The notes under the pieces: model-generated
Database searches by the model: none
What the model was told of the DNA's origin: nothing
Seen by the model: only the letters and a program-made list of their open reading frames with translations
Translations under genes and position numbers: made by a program
Shown here: piece after piece, positions 47,208-57,583 of the stretch
Layout of the letters: each line of letters starts with the position of its first letter
Position numbering within the stretch: position 1 is the stretch's first letter
NCBI RefSeq assembly: GCF_008831285.2
Contig: NC_045145.1
Location: 24,676,802 to 24,740,801, forward strand
Origin: Nymphaea colorata
Lineage: Eukaryota > Streptophyta > Magnoliopsida > Nymphaeales > Nymphaeaceae
DNA: 64,000 nt
Reading direction: 5' to 3'

Positions 47208-48825
47208 TCTTGTTGTAAAAGTGTTGGTCAACGACCTCCAATATTACAATCACGGAGTTTCTCTCTCTCTCTCTCTCAGATGCAGGATTCTAATCAGCAG
47301 TTTCGACCCCATTCCCCAAAGTGAGCCTTGAATATCAGCATTAAATAGAGAACAAAGCTGGAGCTCAGGATCGCTTGAGCTAATTTTCTTACGTTGGTTG
47401 ATTCCCAGAAATCTGGAGAAACAAAGCTTCCTTTCTTTCAAGAATGATCAACTGTTAGGTTAAATGATTTTACGCCCTTGAGAAAAATATACGGCCGATA
47501 TGGGTGGGGCATTGATTTACAGGCCATTCCATCTTCTTTAGTTATCTAGAATGCAGCTCCAACCCTGTCCTTGTCCGTTGGTGTCATGGCTTTGCCCCTT
47601 TGTGAATGATGCCTCACGTGTCAAGTCTTTTTCTAAAATAAAGTTGAATATGACTTGCAAAATATCGAAATCCATATGAAAGGGGCTTTTTGTTTTCATT
47701 TTACATTATTTTCCCAATTACTGGAGTTTTCCTCTTCGGTCCTTGCAAGGGGCTTTACTTTTTGACTTGGCGACTAAGTTCAAATATCTGACTGTAACTT
47801 CTTCGTTTTTCGATGTTTTGGTGATAAAAAATAAAACAAAATCACTTTGAGGAAAACTGTAAAGAAACTAACGGCAATGCATGGAACAAAGAGAAAGAAA
47901 ATTTATTTTAAGTGTTAACGAGCTGCTCCGGTGAGATAGGGGCACAGTAAAATATAATGTTCCATATCAAAGTTACCAAGCTGGTTTTATGCACTGTCCC
48001 ATGCAAAAAAAAAAAAAATTGTGCACTCGAGATATAATGTTCGGAATACCCCTGATCAGTAAAAAGTGGGAAACCTTTCTAAGGAGAAAAATAGGTAGTA
48101 AAAAAGTTGAATGTCCAACAAAAACTTCCTTTTTTTTTGAAAAATCTCCAAAAGGCCCAACTTTTCCTTCTTTTGCTTTTGGGTGCATATCTGACACTCT
48201 CTGCAGTAACAGAATCTTTCATCTACTCAAAGTTACATATACAGAGTTTAGGTTCTGTGTGGAGCTATATAGTGATGGGCCAGAAACACATCTGCAAGAG
48301 TTTGTATTTTTCCTTTCTTTTTACTGCCCGCCTCATGTTGGGGTATTTTACCTCTGAAGACTTTGTCAAGTTTTAAAAATTTCAAGATGTACTCATAATC
48401 GAAATCGGTACAAGAAAGCATGGGCATCTATAGTGTGATTAATATTGATGGAGAAGATCCAAAACAGTGGCGTATGAATATTATGATGCCGATGTTTATT
48501 GTCCTCATGATTTTGATCATGATGGTGGTATATTGTGACTTGTGAGTGCAGTGACGGTTGTTTAATATATGCAGTGACCAAGCAATGCAATAGTTTTTTT
48601 TTGTTTTTTCTTCTTTTACACTGAGGGGCACTTGATCGAGTTTAAGTCTGGCGTGGGCACCATGCGTAATTTTGAGTGCACTTAATAAAGTTTTTGACTT
48701 GCGGGTATCGGCACACCATCCCCCATGTATCTCCTCTGCCCAGGCCAAAAGATTGTTTAAAGACTGCAAAGTAGATATTCTTCCTGTTAAGACGTTGAAT
48801 TGACCAAAGTGGATTTAAGTGAGCT

Positions 48826-49145
48826 TGGGCATCGCGGCCTGGCCTGACTTGGAAAACCGAATCCGAGCCTAAGCCCTGCCCAATTAAATTTAAAAATATA
48901 TAATTTTAATATGAAATAATAATTAATATAATTAATTATAATAAAATATTGTGTATATATATATATAAATTAATAAAATTTTTTAAAAATAACTTGTTGG
49001 GCTCGAATCGGGCTTATCCGGCCCACCCGGGCCAGCCCCATAACGACTCGGGCTGGCCCGGGTCCATTTTTCTCGTGCTCGGGCCCGAGTCAGGCCGGGT
49101 GCCGGGTATCCGGCAACAGCCCGACCTGGTGCCCTGCCTCAGCAT
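48826..49145. mobile_element. hAT-like MITE with GC-rich inverted arms
   Basis: The left arm GCTTGGGCATC...GGCCTGGCCTG pairs with the right arm, whose complement reads GGCAGGGCACCAGGTCGGGC. The centre, 48885-48995, is almost pure A/T. The left ~90 bp is also present at 45220-45313, truncated by the segmental duplication. It is related to 39962-40260. Confidence 0.65.
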
Positions 49146-49351
49146 GTATAAACCGGCCCAATATGCCCCACTGCTTGTCCTTCCGACGCAAATGTTGCTG
49201 AGAGAAAATTTTGTCGTTCGTTTGCAGTGGCAGCCAATACCATTATGATGTTCCAGTGGATCTCCCAAAAAACTTTGATGATTTGGGGGATTTGATATTC
49301 TACCAACTTTTGGTATCCAAGGAAAAACTTCAACCATGTGGATAGCTGCCC

Positions 49352-49470
49352 CACTACAAAAAATTGGTATTTTACCAATGGCCAGGAAACATTGGTAAAG
49401 GAGGAAAGAACATCAGTAAAAATTTTACCGTCGTTTAGTCGGGACATCAGTTAAGAGAATATTGGTGAAA
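49352..49470 (+). mobile_element. CACTA (EnSpm)-type terminus
   Basis: CACTACAAAAAATTGG at 49352 is a canonical CACTA left end. It is followed by repeated subterminal words related to ATTGGTAAA and TTTACCG. No matching inverted right end was identified, so this is one end or a solo fragment. Confidence 0.45.
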
Positions 49471-50099
49471 ATGTCACCGACTTTTCAAAGCTGTCAAAAA
49501 GTAGGACTTATGCAAGATTTCCAGAAAAAAATGGTGGAATTTGTAGTTTCTAACCCTAAAACAAATTTAATTATTATATATCTTAGTCATTTCATCTATG
49601 AATGGAATGGCGTACTGGACAGGGCAGGGGCTGGTAGCGGGTTCAAGTTCTCATGGCATCAACTCCTTGTGTTGTAAAAGGAAGCACACCAATATGCAAA
49701 TTGAATCATATCACAAAAACAAACCTACCACTCTAGGAGGAAGGAGGAAAAGGGTGAAAGGCTTCAACTTTCAACCCAGCAGTAAAATGAAATACTCATC
49801 TAGCTCACAACAGATGTACTTCGGCCACTTCTCCTATGGAAAAGTAGCTTGTCACCTTGAGCAATACTCGTATGCAGCATTTTTTTGCCAGAGGATGGGA
49901 TGGACAACTGAAATAGCAACTATGGAACAATGGCAGGTAATCTAGGGGCTGAGAAGCACATGGATGTAATCTCATTGTCACCAAACAAGGTAATGAACAT
50001 GAAAATGACGTTTATAGGAAACATTGGTAAATGACTTTATAGGATTTATAATTTCTGAACAACTCTTCCTATCTCTCACTGCAAAAGAAGAAATGTCTA

Positions 50100-50450
50100 T
50101 ATCAAATCTGAATCCAAATTTGAATATAATTCAAATCCTAGGCAAATCTGATTGTCAAATTCACATCTAAATCTGAGTCTGACTTTTAAACAGACTGAAC
50201 CACTTTATAATATGTCCGGAACGAACTTTCAAATGGATGGATATCAAATAGAGGAGATTTATTTAACATGAATCTGAAATCGATTCCAAATCTGTTGAAA
50301 TATTTAGTTAAATCTGAATCTGAATACGATCATGTGTTATTTCTTAAAGCTGTATTTGGTCCGACTGATTCAGATGATAATTTGTTATATAATCCAATTC
50401 TTTTAAAGTAGTTAATTTGGTCAGATATATGATCCAAATTGAATTTATTA
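50100..50450. repeat. GGATTC-type dispersed repeat, copy 4 (inverted)
   Basis: Many AATCTGAATC and TCCAAATTTGAAT words, with GTGTTATTTCTTAAAGCTG at about 50333, a decayed version of the core. A (TG)n tract follows at about 50475-50493. Confidence 0.6.
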
Positions 50451-50603
50451 ACACTTATATAGATGATATATATATGTGTGTGTGTGTGTGTGTATCATTA
50501 TGTCAATTATGTGTTTCTTGTGGAGCATCCGATTTTTTTATCTGACGTTCCTTGTTACTTAAAAAAGTAAAAGTAAAAAACAAAATAGTTGAGGCGGCAG
50601 CTG

Positions 50604-51409
50604 TAGGGCTGCACACAAGCAGAGTCAAGCTCGAGCTCAGATCTAGTCATGTTTAGTCAGCTCGAGCTCGACACAAGATCCATAACTCGAACTCAAACTC
50701 GAAATTGACTCGAGAGACTGTGTTTGAGCTTGAGCTCGACTCGTGGGCTCGTTTTAACTCATTTATCCTGTATGTTTTCCCCAGAAAGCATAAACTATTC
50801 TACATTGTGTTTCATCTCTGAAGTTAGAACTCAATGCAGGAACACCCAATTTCCAGAAACCCAAAAAGAACACATACAAAAAATAAAAAAGGACTGTAAT
50901 GTATCCCAACCGACACATACAACAATCCTGGAAGAGAAACTTGAGGGGCTGCTTACCTTTGGTCATCTGCCACCAACGGAGGAGGAAATGTAGGGTGAAG
51001 ATAGATGAGAGAAAAAATGATAAGGGAAAGCGTGGGTGAGGAGAGAAAAATGAGAGGGAAAACGAATGAGGTTGATTGATTGAAAAGAGTAATGATGAGG
51101 GTAGGTGGTGGGTGTAATGATGAAGGTAAGAGGAAGCATGGGTGAAGAGAGAGAAAAGGAAATGAAAAATTCAAAACACGTAAAGAAAGCAATGAGAAAA
51201 AAAATAATAAAAAGTTTGTAAAATTTAACAAACCAAGCAAAAAGCCCAGCTGAGTCGAGTCCAACCAACTCAAACTCGGCTTGCTAATATATTCGAGCTT
51301 ATATTTAAGCTCGAGCTCAACTCATACAGAAAACGAGTGGAACTCGAGTCAGGTTTACTCGAGTGAGTTCGAGTTGAGCCCAAGTTGGCTCGACTCTTTG
51401 TGCAGCCTA
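50604..51409. mobile_element. 806-bp non-autonomous hAT-like element
   Basis: The left end TAGGGCTGCACACAAGC and the right end CTTTGTGCAGCCTA (complement TAGGCTGCACAAAG) form terminal inverted repeats. They are flanked by GGCAGCTG (50596-50603) and GTCAGTTG (51410-51417), a 6/8-matching 8-bp target duplication. Subterminal regions are packed with AGCTCGAG and ACTCGA words, typical of transposase-binding arrays. The interior (50780-51230) holds purine-rich non-coding DNA; no transposase seen. Confidence 0.7.
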
Positions 51410-51959
51410 GTCAGTTGTGACCATGAATGGGGAGAAACTGTCACCTCCCTTTGACGGTGTTGGCAACCATTGGCTCAAAACCACCGGGGACATCGGCGAC
51501 ACATTAACAAGAAGAAATCGTCGCCTCCTCCTCGCTGTGTTGGAGAACCACCGGCGGGCAATAGCAGAGCTACCTTGTGGCTGGATTGTATGATAACGGA
51601 TTGTATGCCAACACTAGACTCAGGCCTAGCTATATGCAGGGCCCACACCAGACTTAGGCTGCTGTCCCGTAGTCCAATATGCATTCATTCCATCGCAATA
51701 ATAAGATGTATTAGTGCCCCTCTTCCACCACTACACTCAATCGTCTATTGTCATCTTGAATAGGTCTAACCAATTTGCAAGGGCAGAAATTAATCTCGCT
51801 CTCATGTTTCAGATTTTGCTCCCAAAGCTATCCACATACAGAATAACAATCAACTACAAAGTTGAGAAATTGTTTAACACCTCAAAAGTTTAATCCTTTA
51901 TATGTAAGATTACGAAGAATTTTGAAAGACTTATAAAGGAGGCTGTTAAGTGATTGATT

Positions 51960-52064
51960 ATCTTAGTTCATTTGAACTTGCAAGGGGGTGGGTTAGATCT
52001 GTTAAATCAGGGGTTCAAATCCGGTGTAGGAGTATGACTCAAGTTGTTACAATAGTATCAAAGC
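51960..52064 (+). mobile_element. TRIM-like LTR end with primer-site-like sequence
   Basis: AGTTGTTACA ends at 52051 and is followed after one base by TAGTATCAAAGC (52053-52064). That resembles the tRNA-Met primer site TGGTATCAGAGC at 10 of 12 positions. GGGGTTCAAATCC at about 52010 resembles a pol III B-box, an alternative SINE-type reading. No second LTR found. Confidence 0.3.
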
Positions 52065-52885
52065 GGCTTCAACACTTGAACCTATGATCACACATGCAAA
52101 ACCAAAATCCAAATGAAACCAAACCTGGATGCCCTAATATAGCTAACTACACTATGAAAAGATCCTCCCAACATCTTTGCAAGACCCAAACCCATAAGGG
52201 AGCACGAGATACAACCTCCAATTTTAATGACATGCCGATCTCCAAATTGATGTGAACAAATACTTACTCCCCACCTTCCACTTACCCATCTGCAAAATAA
52301 GCTACATTTTCTTTTGAAGAGGCTGAGTCCTCTAATAAGCTTCTTTGAAGGTAGCAATAGGTGTCAAACTGATTGTCAGAAATATCGGTATGGGGTTTTT
52401 AATAGCAAGATTTTTGTTGAGTATGATTCGGGAAAGTTGTTTTCTTAGGAAAATCTCAGAAAAAACTCAAAAAGGTTAAAAATAGCTATAAATTCATTAA
52501 ATCAGAAAGTAATAAGAAAACATAAATAAAACTATATAAAAGTGATAAAGAACATTTAATGATGATAAACATCATGAGATATAATTTAGTTTGAGTTTAA
52601 ATTTGAATCCATGATAATGTCAATGCTAAAAAACAGAAAAATGAAAAATAGAAAAAATTGCAAAAAAATGTGAAAAAATATGATAAATATAATTTTCTTT
52701 TTTTTTCAACATATCGATTTCCCTTTTTCTAGTTGTTCTTATTTTTTATGTTAATATGATGATATTTTTTAAATATCACGATATTTGTGACACTATACAC
52801 TTAATTTCTGTCGGGCCCCCAGAGGTGTGAACAAAATTGAATAGGACTTCATCAATTTTTGGACAAATAAAAGTTGAGTGACACT
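52065..52885. other. unassigned A-rich DNA
   Basis: A-rich tracts at 52440-52690; no gene or terminal repeats recognised. Confidence 0.4.
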
Positions 52886-52888
52886 CAG

Positions 52889-52932
52889 TTTCTAACCATA
52901 CAACAACTTATTGGCATCTACCAACGTTGATT

Positions 52933-52973
<41 letters not shown>

Positions 52974-54135
52974 GAACAATAATAATTGGAGTCCAAACCT
53001 TCATTTGGATGAACCCAGGGTTTTTGAACTAGGATCCTGTACTTTATCATGTATTGACCAACAACATCATCAACTTAGACGTGGCACCTTAAAAGTAAGG
53101 AACTGAAGCTTTAACAGTACCATGTATTTGTCATCCATCAAAGAATGAAAGTCTTTTTGTAAAATTTACATACATTTAACTGTGTAGTCTCATGCTAAGG
53201 TCTCAACAATAAACATTTTGGATGAGATATTGCTTGATCACGGATTCAACTTGTCCCATGAATAAAGAATTAATTTCACAAAATTGGGTTTACAGGAAGA
53301 TAGCGCAAACCAGAGGACAGAATGAAATAATTCTCCACACATAGAGGCATTTGTAGGTGTTATAACTTGAGTAGAGCAGCCATAAAAATGGTTTTCTCAC
53401 CATTTCATCAAATTGAATGAATGGTGCTTGAATCCACTGCATTCTGTCAACATGAAATCAAATGATGTTTAAAAGTAGTTAAACGTGACAAACTACTATA
53501 CAGGGAACAAGAGAGATTGATTCAAAGCTTGTGCCAACTAAACTAGTTAAAACATATCTTCAATGCCTTCCCTAGTCTTCAATTGTGCGTAGTTAGGGGA
53601 CTAAATTACTTTCTCCCCTATTAAATACCTACCAGCAGTATGCATTCGAGTCAATATCCGTTAAGCATTTCCAATTCTATCAAGCTTCAAGCGTTGACAT
53701 TGAAGATGTCAGAGTAAGCGAGTCATAAACGTCCATAACCCGTCCGCACTAAATGCGGCGTGCTCAGCACTATTCAATTCAGATTGGAAGTCTTCAAGAG
53801 GACCCTCAATTATGTATCAATATATTTAAATTTGAACCTTAGTCCTGAACCTATCTTTTGATCATGACATCTTTGGACACTTTTCTTCCATCTTTTGAGT
53901 ATTAAAGGAAGATAAAAAAACCAAAAACTTTAATTGGCTGGTAAAAGAGTTTAAAACATGAAGCAAGACATTTAGCCTATCAGGAGGTGAAGTGTAAGCT
54001 TCAAAATGAAATTGGTAAAATATATATTTCAAAAAAAAAGAGACAAAAACTGAAAACGAACAACTAATTTAAATGATAGGCACTAAGCAGCAATGTCAAA
54101 TTTATGGTGGACGACAATTTACTTATAGCAACAAA
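52889..54135. repeat. second segmental tandem duplication, copy 1
   Basis: It begins TTTCTAACCATACAACAACT and is colinear with 54136-55645. Shared landmarks include ATTGCTTGATCA, CATTTCATCAAATTGAA versus CATTTCACCAAATTGAA, CATTTCCAATTC, GAGTCATAAACGTCCAT and ATCAATATATTTAAATTTGA. Divergence is moderate (about 15% by eye). A (TA)n tract lies at 52937-52970. Confidence 0.85.
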
Positions 54136-55645
54136 TTTCTAAATTTTAACCACACAACTATCTAACATCTGGCAACATAGACTTTTCCTATATACACATT
54201 GAGACCACCTAATTAACAACAAGAATTTGTATCTAAACCTTGAGTTGGATGTTTGTAAAGGGATTGTTTCGGGGTTTTAGAACATTATGCGAGTGTTCCA
54301 TTAACCTGCCTCAAAATTTGGGCAGATTCATAGAACATTAGAACTAGATGTCAATGAATCTCCCCTAATCTTTGGGGCATATGCATAGGACACTTTCAAA
54401 GTGTTCCATTTACCAAATGATTTGGTTTTAGCTTGAACTTGGATCTTGCACTCTATCATGTATTGATCCACAACATGTTCAACTTCGACACTGTGCCTTA
54501 AAAGCAAAGAAATGAAGCTTTTACAAAAACAAGTTTTAGGGTTTGATGAAATCACAAAAATACACTTTCATTTAACTGCTTTTGTCTTTTTATGTAATCG
54601 ACAACAGTGGCATGCCTTTGTCATCCAGCAAAGCATGAACTTATTTTGTGAAATTCTCATACATTTAACTGTGTGTATCTTCATGCTAAGGCCAGAACAA
54701 TAAACCTTTTGGATGAGATATTGCTTGATCATGGATTCATTTTTTCCTTGAATAAAGAATTAATTTCATAAGGTTAGGTTCACAAGCTGATAGCACAAAG
54801 CAGAGAGGTTGGGGGGAAGCGTGAGGGTTTCAAACTTCTCATTGGGCGGCGAGATGAAATACTTTTCCTGCTCACCCAACTATGATTGGAGCCTGCTGGA
54901 GCATTTGGTGGGTGTTATAACTTGAGTAAAACAGCCATATAAATGATTTTCCAACCATTTCACCAAATTGAAGGAATGGTGCTAGAATTCACAGCATTCT
55001 GTCAAAATGACATCAAATGTTGGTTACAAGTAGTTAAATGTGAACAAACTACTATACAAGGAACATGAGAGATTGTTCAAAGCTTTTGTAGCCCAAATAA
55101 ACTACTTAAATAATCTCTTCATTCATCAGTCCCTTTCCTGGTCTTCAAATGTGAGTAGTTGGGGGACGATCAGAAATCTGCGCGCGAGTCAATATATGTC
55201 AAGCATTTCCAATTCAATCAAGCTTCAAGTTTTGACATCAAAGATGTCAGAGTAACTGAGTCATAAACGTCCATGACCCATCCGCACCAATTGCAACATA
55301 CTCAGCACGAGTCAATTCTTTGGAAGTTTTCAAGAGGTTCCTTAATTACGTATCAATATATTTAAATTTGAACCTTAGTCATGAACCTATCTTTTGATCA
55401 TGACATCTTTGGACACTTTTTTCCCGTCTTTTCAGTATTAAAAAAAGATAAAAAAACCAAAAAACTTTAATTGGCTGATATAGGCGTTTAAGGCAAGAGG
55501 CAAGACTTGAGCCTATCACGAGGTGAATTGTAAGCTTCAACATGAAATTGGTGAAATATTTAATTAACATAAAGACAAAAACTGAAGAAGAACAACTAAT
55601 TAAAATGATAAGTAAGCATTAAATAACAGTGCCAAATTAAACACT
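54136..55645. repeat. second segmental tandem duplication, copy 2
   Basis: It begins TTTCTAAATTTTAACCACAC directly after copy 1 ends. It has a ~160-bp extra block at about 54265-54425 and a ~75-bp extra block near 54528-54605. The order of shared landmarks is unchanged. No coding sequence is evident in either copy. Confidence 0.85.
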
Positions 55646-57055
55646 GCCAGATAATATCAACGCTTGATTTCACTTGGGCCAAGTGCTATTTGAAGGAGGT
55701 TAGTTCAATAACTCATTAAACTCAAACTAATTAAACAAGCTTGGCCCAAACTAAATCAATTCAATCATGGCTGTTCGGTTCAACAAGAACTCTGCATAGA
55801 TAATTTTTTGGACCAATGTACCTGAGTGGAAATAATTAACTAACAATGGAAAGGAAGGGACCAGGTCCATGTAGATTTTGTAAAAACTCATGCAACAAGT
55901 ACTTTGGTATTTACTCTTATCTCTGGAATGAGGAAAAATGGTTGTAGGCACTCCAAATTTTCCCTTTCTAAAACCACACGAAATTGAGTTATAAAAAATG
56001 TTGGGAATGTTACGTTCATTTAAATGGAATTTCAAAAGAAGAAGAGCAATGTAAAAAATTGACATCTGTGTGAGTGCAGTCCAAGTACAAGAACAAGCTT
56101 CACCATAGAAATGTGAAGCTTAAGGAAGTCAGTAGGGTTCATTTATGAAATAATCCAGATTGATGGCAAGCTTGATGTGGAGGTCGATCCAGACAAGAAC
56201 TAATGGAGCAAAGGATCTTCAAACCTGTTAAATTAATGCTAGTCCTGGAATCAGCTGATCCGACGGACTAATTGTATCAACTGTACAAAATGCATCGGTC
56301 AGTGCTACTGACTCGGCTTGTACTTGGCATGTTATTTAAATAATTAGAACACTAGAAAATATACTTATTTTGAATTAATGTAGGGCATGCAGTTCTCATT
56401 ATCAATAAAATATGTGTGGAGTTTGAAACAAATCTACAACGACTAAATACAAAACGTTTGTATGCTTTTTGGTTATGGACAACTACATACTACACACACA
56501 CACACACACATACATATATATAGACACAAAGAAGTTCTTACCATCTTACTGGAAAAGCTTTGGGATGTGGAAGTATGTATAAATTAAAGGGGGAAGAACT
56601 TAATTTTTACTACGATAACTTGTTCCTTGATCAGATAGACCGATGCTTATTGTTCCTCACATTAAATGCCATTGGAACTAAGGGTGCGTTTCTTTAACCA
56701 CAGATTTGAGACCCACAATGTTCTGAGATCACTAGGATTTCAAATATATGAATTTCAGCTTGAATACCCCCCATCCGACTTTATATCCATAGTTTTTTAC
56801 ATGTTACCTGATATAAAATCCATATTACTAAGATCCTTAATTTACTTATACTGAGGATCTTACAATGCAGACTCAGAAAAGAGGCTATCGAATGCTACCT
56901 AATCAAGTGTGACAACCAGAAGGAAAATGAGAGATCGATCCAGAGCTTCTGGTGCCAAAATATGCTACTTTAAACATTTCCCTGTCATCGGCCTAGACCA
57001 TCTAAATATTGATGGGCTAGAACATTAATTGATAAATTGATGCCCCCCTCATAAT
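55646..57055. other. unassigned DNA upstream of the receptor kinase pseudogene
   Basis: Nothing recognised except a short (CA)n at about 56495-56509. The frames present are not protein-like. Confidence 0.4.
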
Positions 57056-57059
57056 GGTA

Positions 57060-57410
57060 TTTTTGCTAGTAGTTGAGTGATTAAAATTTCTTGGGCCCCC
57101 TACTAACTGCCACCAAATATGGAGTTAATACACGTCAAGCATTCCCTGTCCTATCTTGAGCCGTTCTACATTATTCAAGTTGCCCTGATAGTTGAGTCAA
57201 TGATTGGCAGGTTTTTGATGGGGAGCTCACAAGATTCATTAATTGATTTTTATCATCTTCGGATCTAACTCAAACCATAAGTCTGATCCAAACTTTGAAT
57301 CATGACGTCTTTTTCATTGGATGATTTAAGGGAGGAATTAGAAAAACGGAAGAAAGAGTTGAAAACTGGCATAAAGAAAACATGATAGTGGAAATATACT
57401 AATGAAGTAA
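57060..57410. repeat. diverged third copy of part of the 53-55-kb unit, in the kinase upstream region
   Basis: Shares CACGTCAAGCATTCCCTGTC (compare GTCAAGCATTTCCAATTC), AATCATGACGTCTTT (compare GATCATGACATCTTTGG), GTTGAGTCAATGA and similar words in the same order as the two tandem copies. It lies 100-450 bp before the receptor kinase TATA box. Confidence 0.5.
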
Positions 57411-57513
57411 GGGCTACGTGGCCATGAGAACGCCATTAATGTGATCAGCCATGTCATGGTTGTGCAAGATTAACAATTTTTTTTAAAAAAGACACCGTTT
57501 CTCAAAGATAATC

Positions 57514-57521
57514 TATAAAAG
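57514..57521 (+). promoter_or_regulatory. TATA box of the receptor kinase pseudogene
   Basis: TATAAAAG lies 70 bp before ATG 57584. An upstream in-frame ATG at 57527 lies only 6 bp after it and would precede the expected transcription start, so 57584 is preferred. Confidence 0.6.
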
Positions 57522-57583
57522 GGGCTTTGATTCCTTATCATGGTTATGCAGGCACAGAATTACCACCAACAACTTCGGCTGGT

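Larger units (their letters stand above)
45315..48921 (+). repeat. 3.5-kb tandem segmental duplication, copy 2
   Basis: It is colinear with 41788-45314. Relative to copy 1 it has an extra ~63 bp at about 45785-45847, an extra ~25 bp near 46190-46215, and a shorter A-run (about 14 versus 25) at about 48006. The AT tract after the peptide gene is replaced by filler. It continues at its right end into the complete hAT-like element (48826-49145), so copy 2 keeps the original right flank. Confidence 0.92.

Noticed and set aside
51990-52025. tRNA or SINE based on GGGGTTCAAATCC
   Set aside because: No A box or poly-A tail at the right place; the neighbouring primer-site-like sequence gives an LTR reading at least as good.
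57527-57583. Upstream in-frame start of the receptor kinase (19 extra residues)
   Set aside because: The ATG lies 6 bp after the TATA box, before the expected transcription start, and would put polar residues before the signal peptide.
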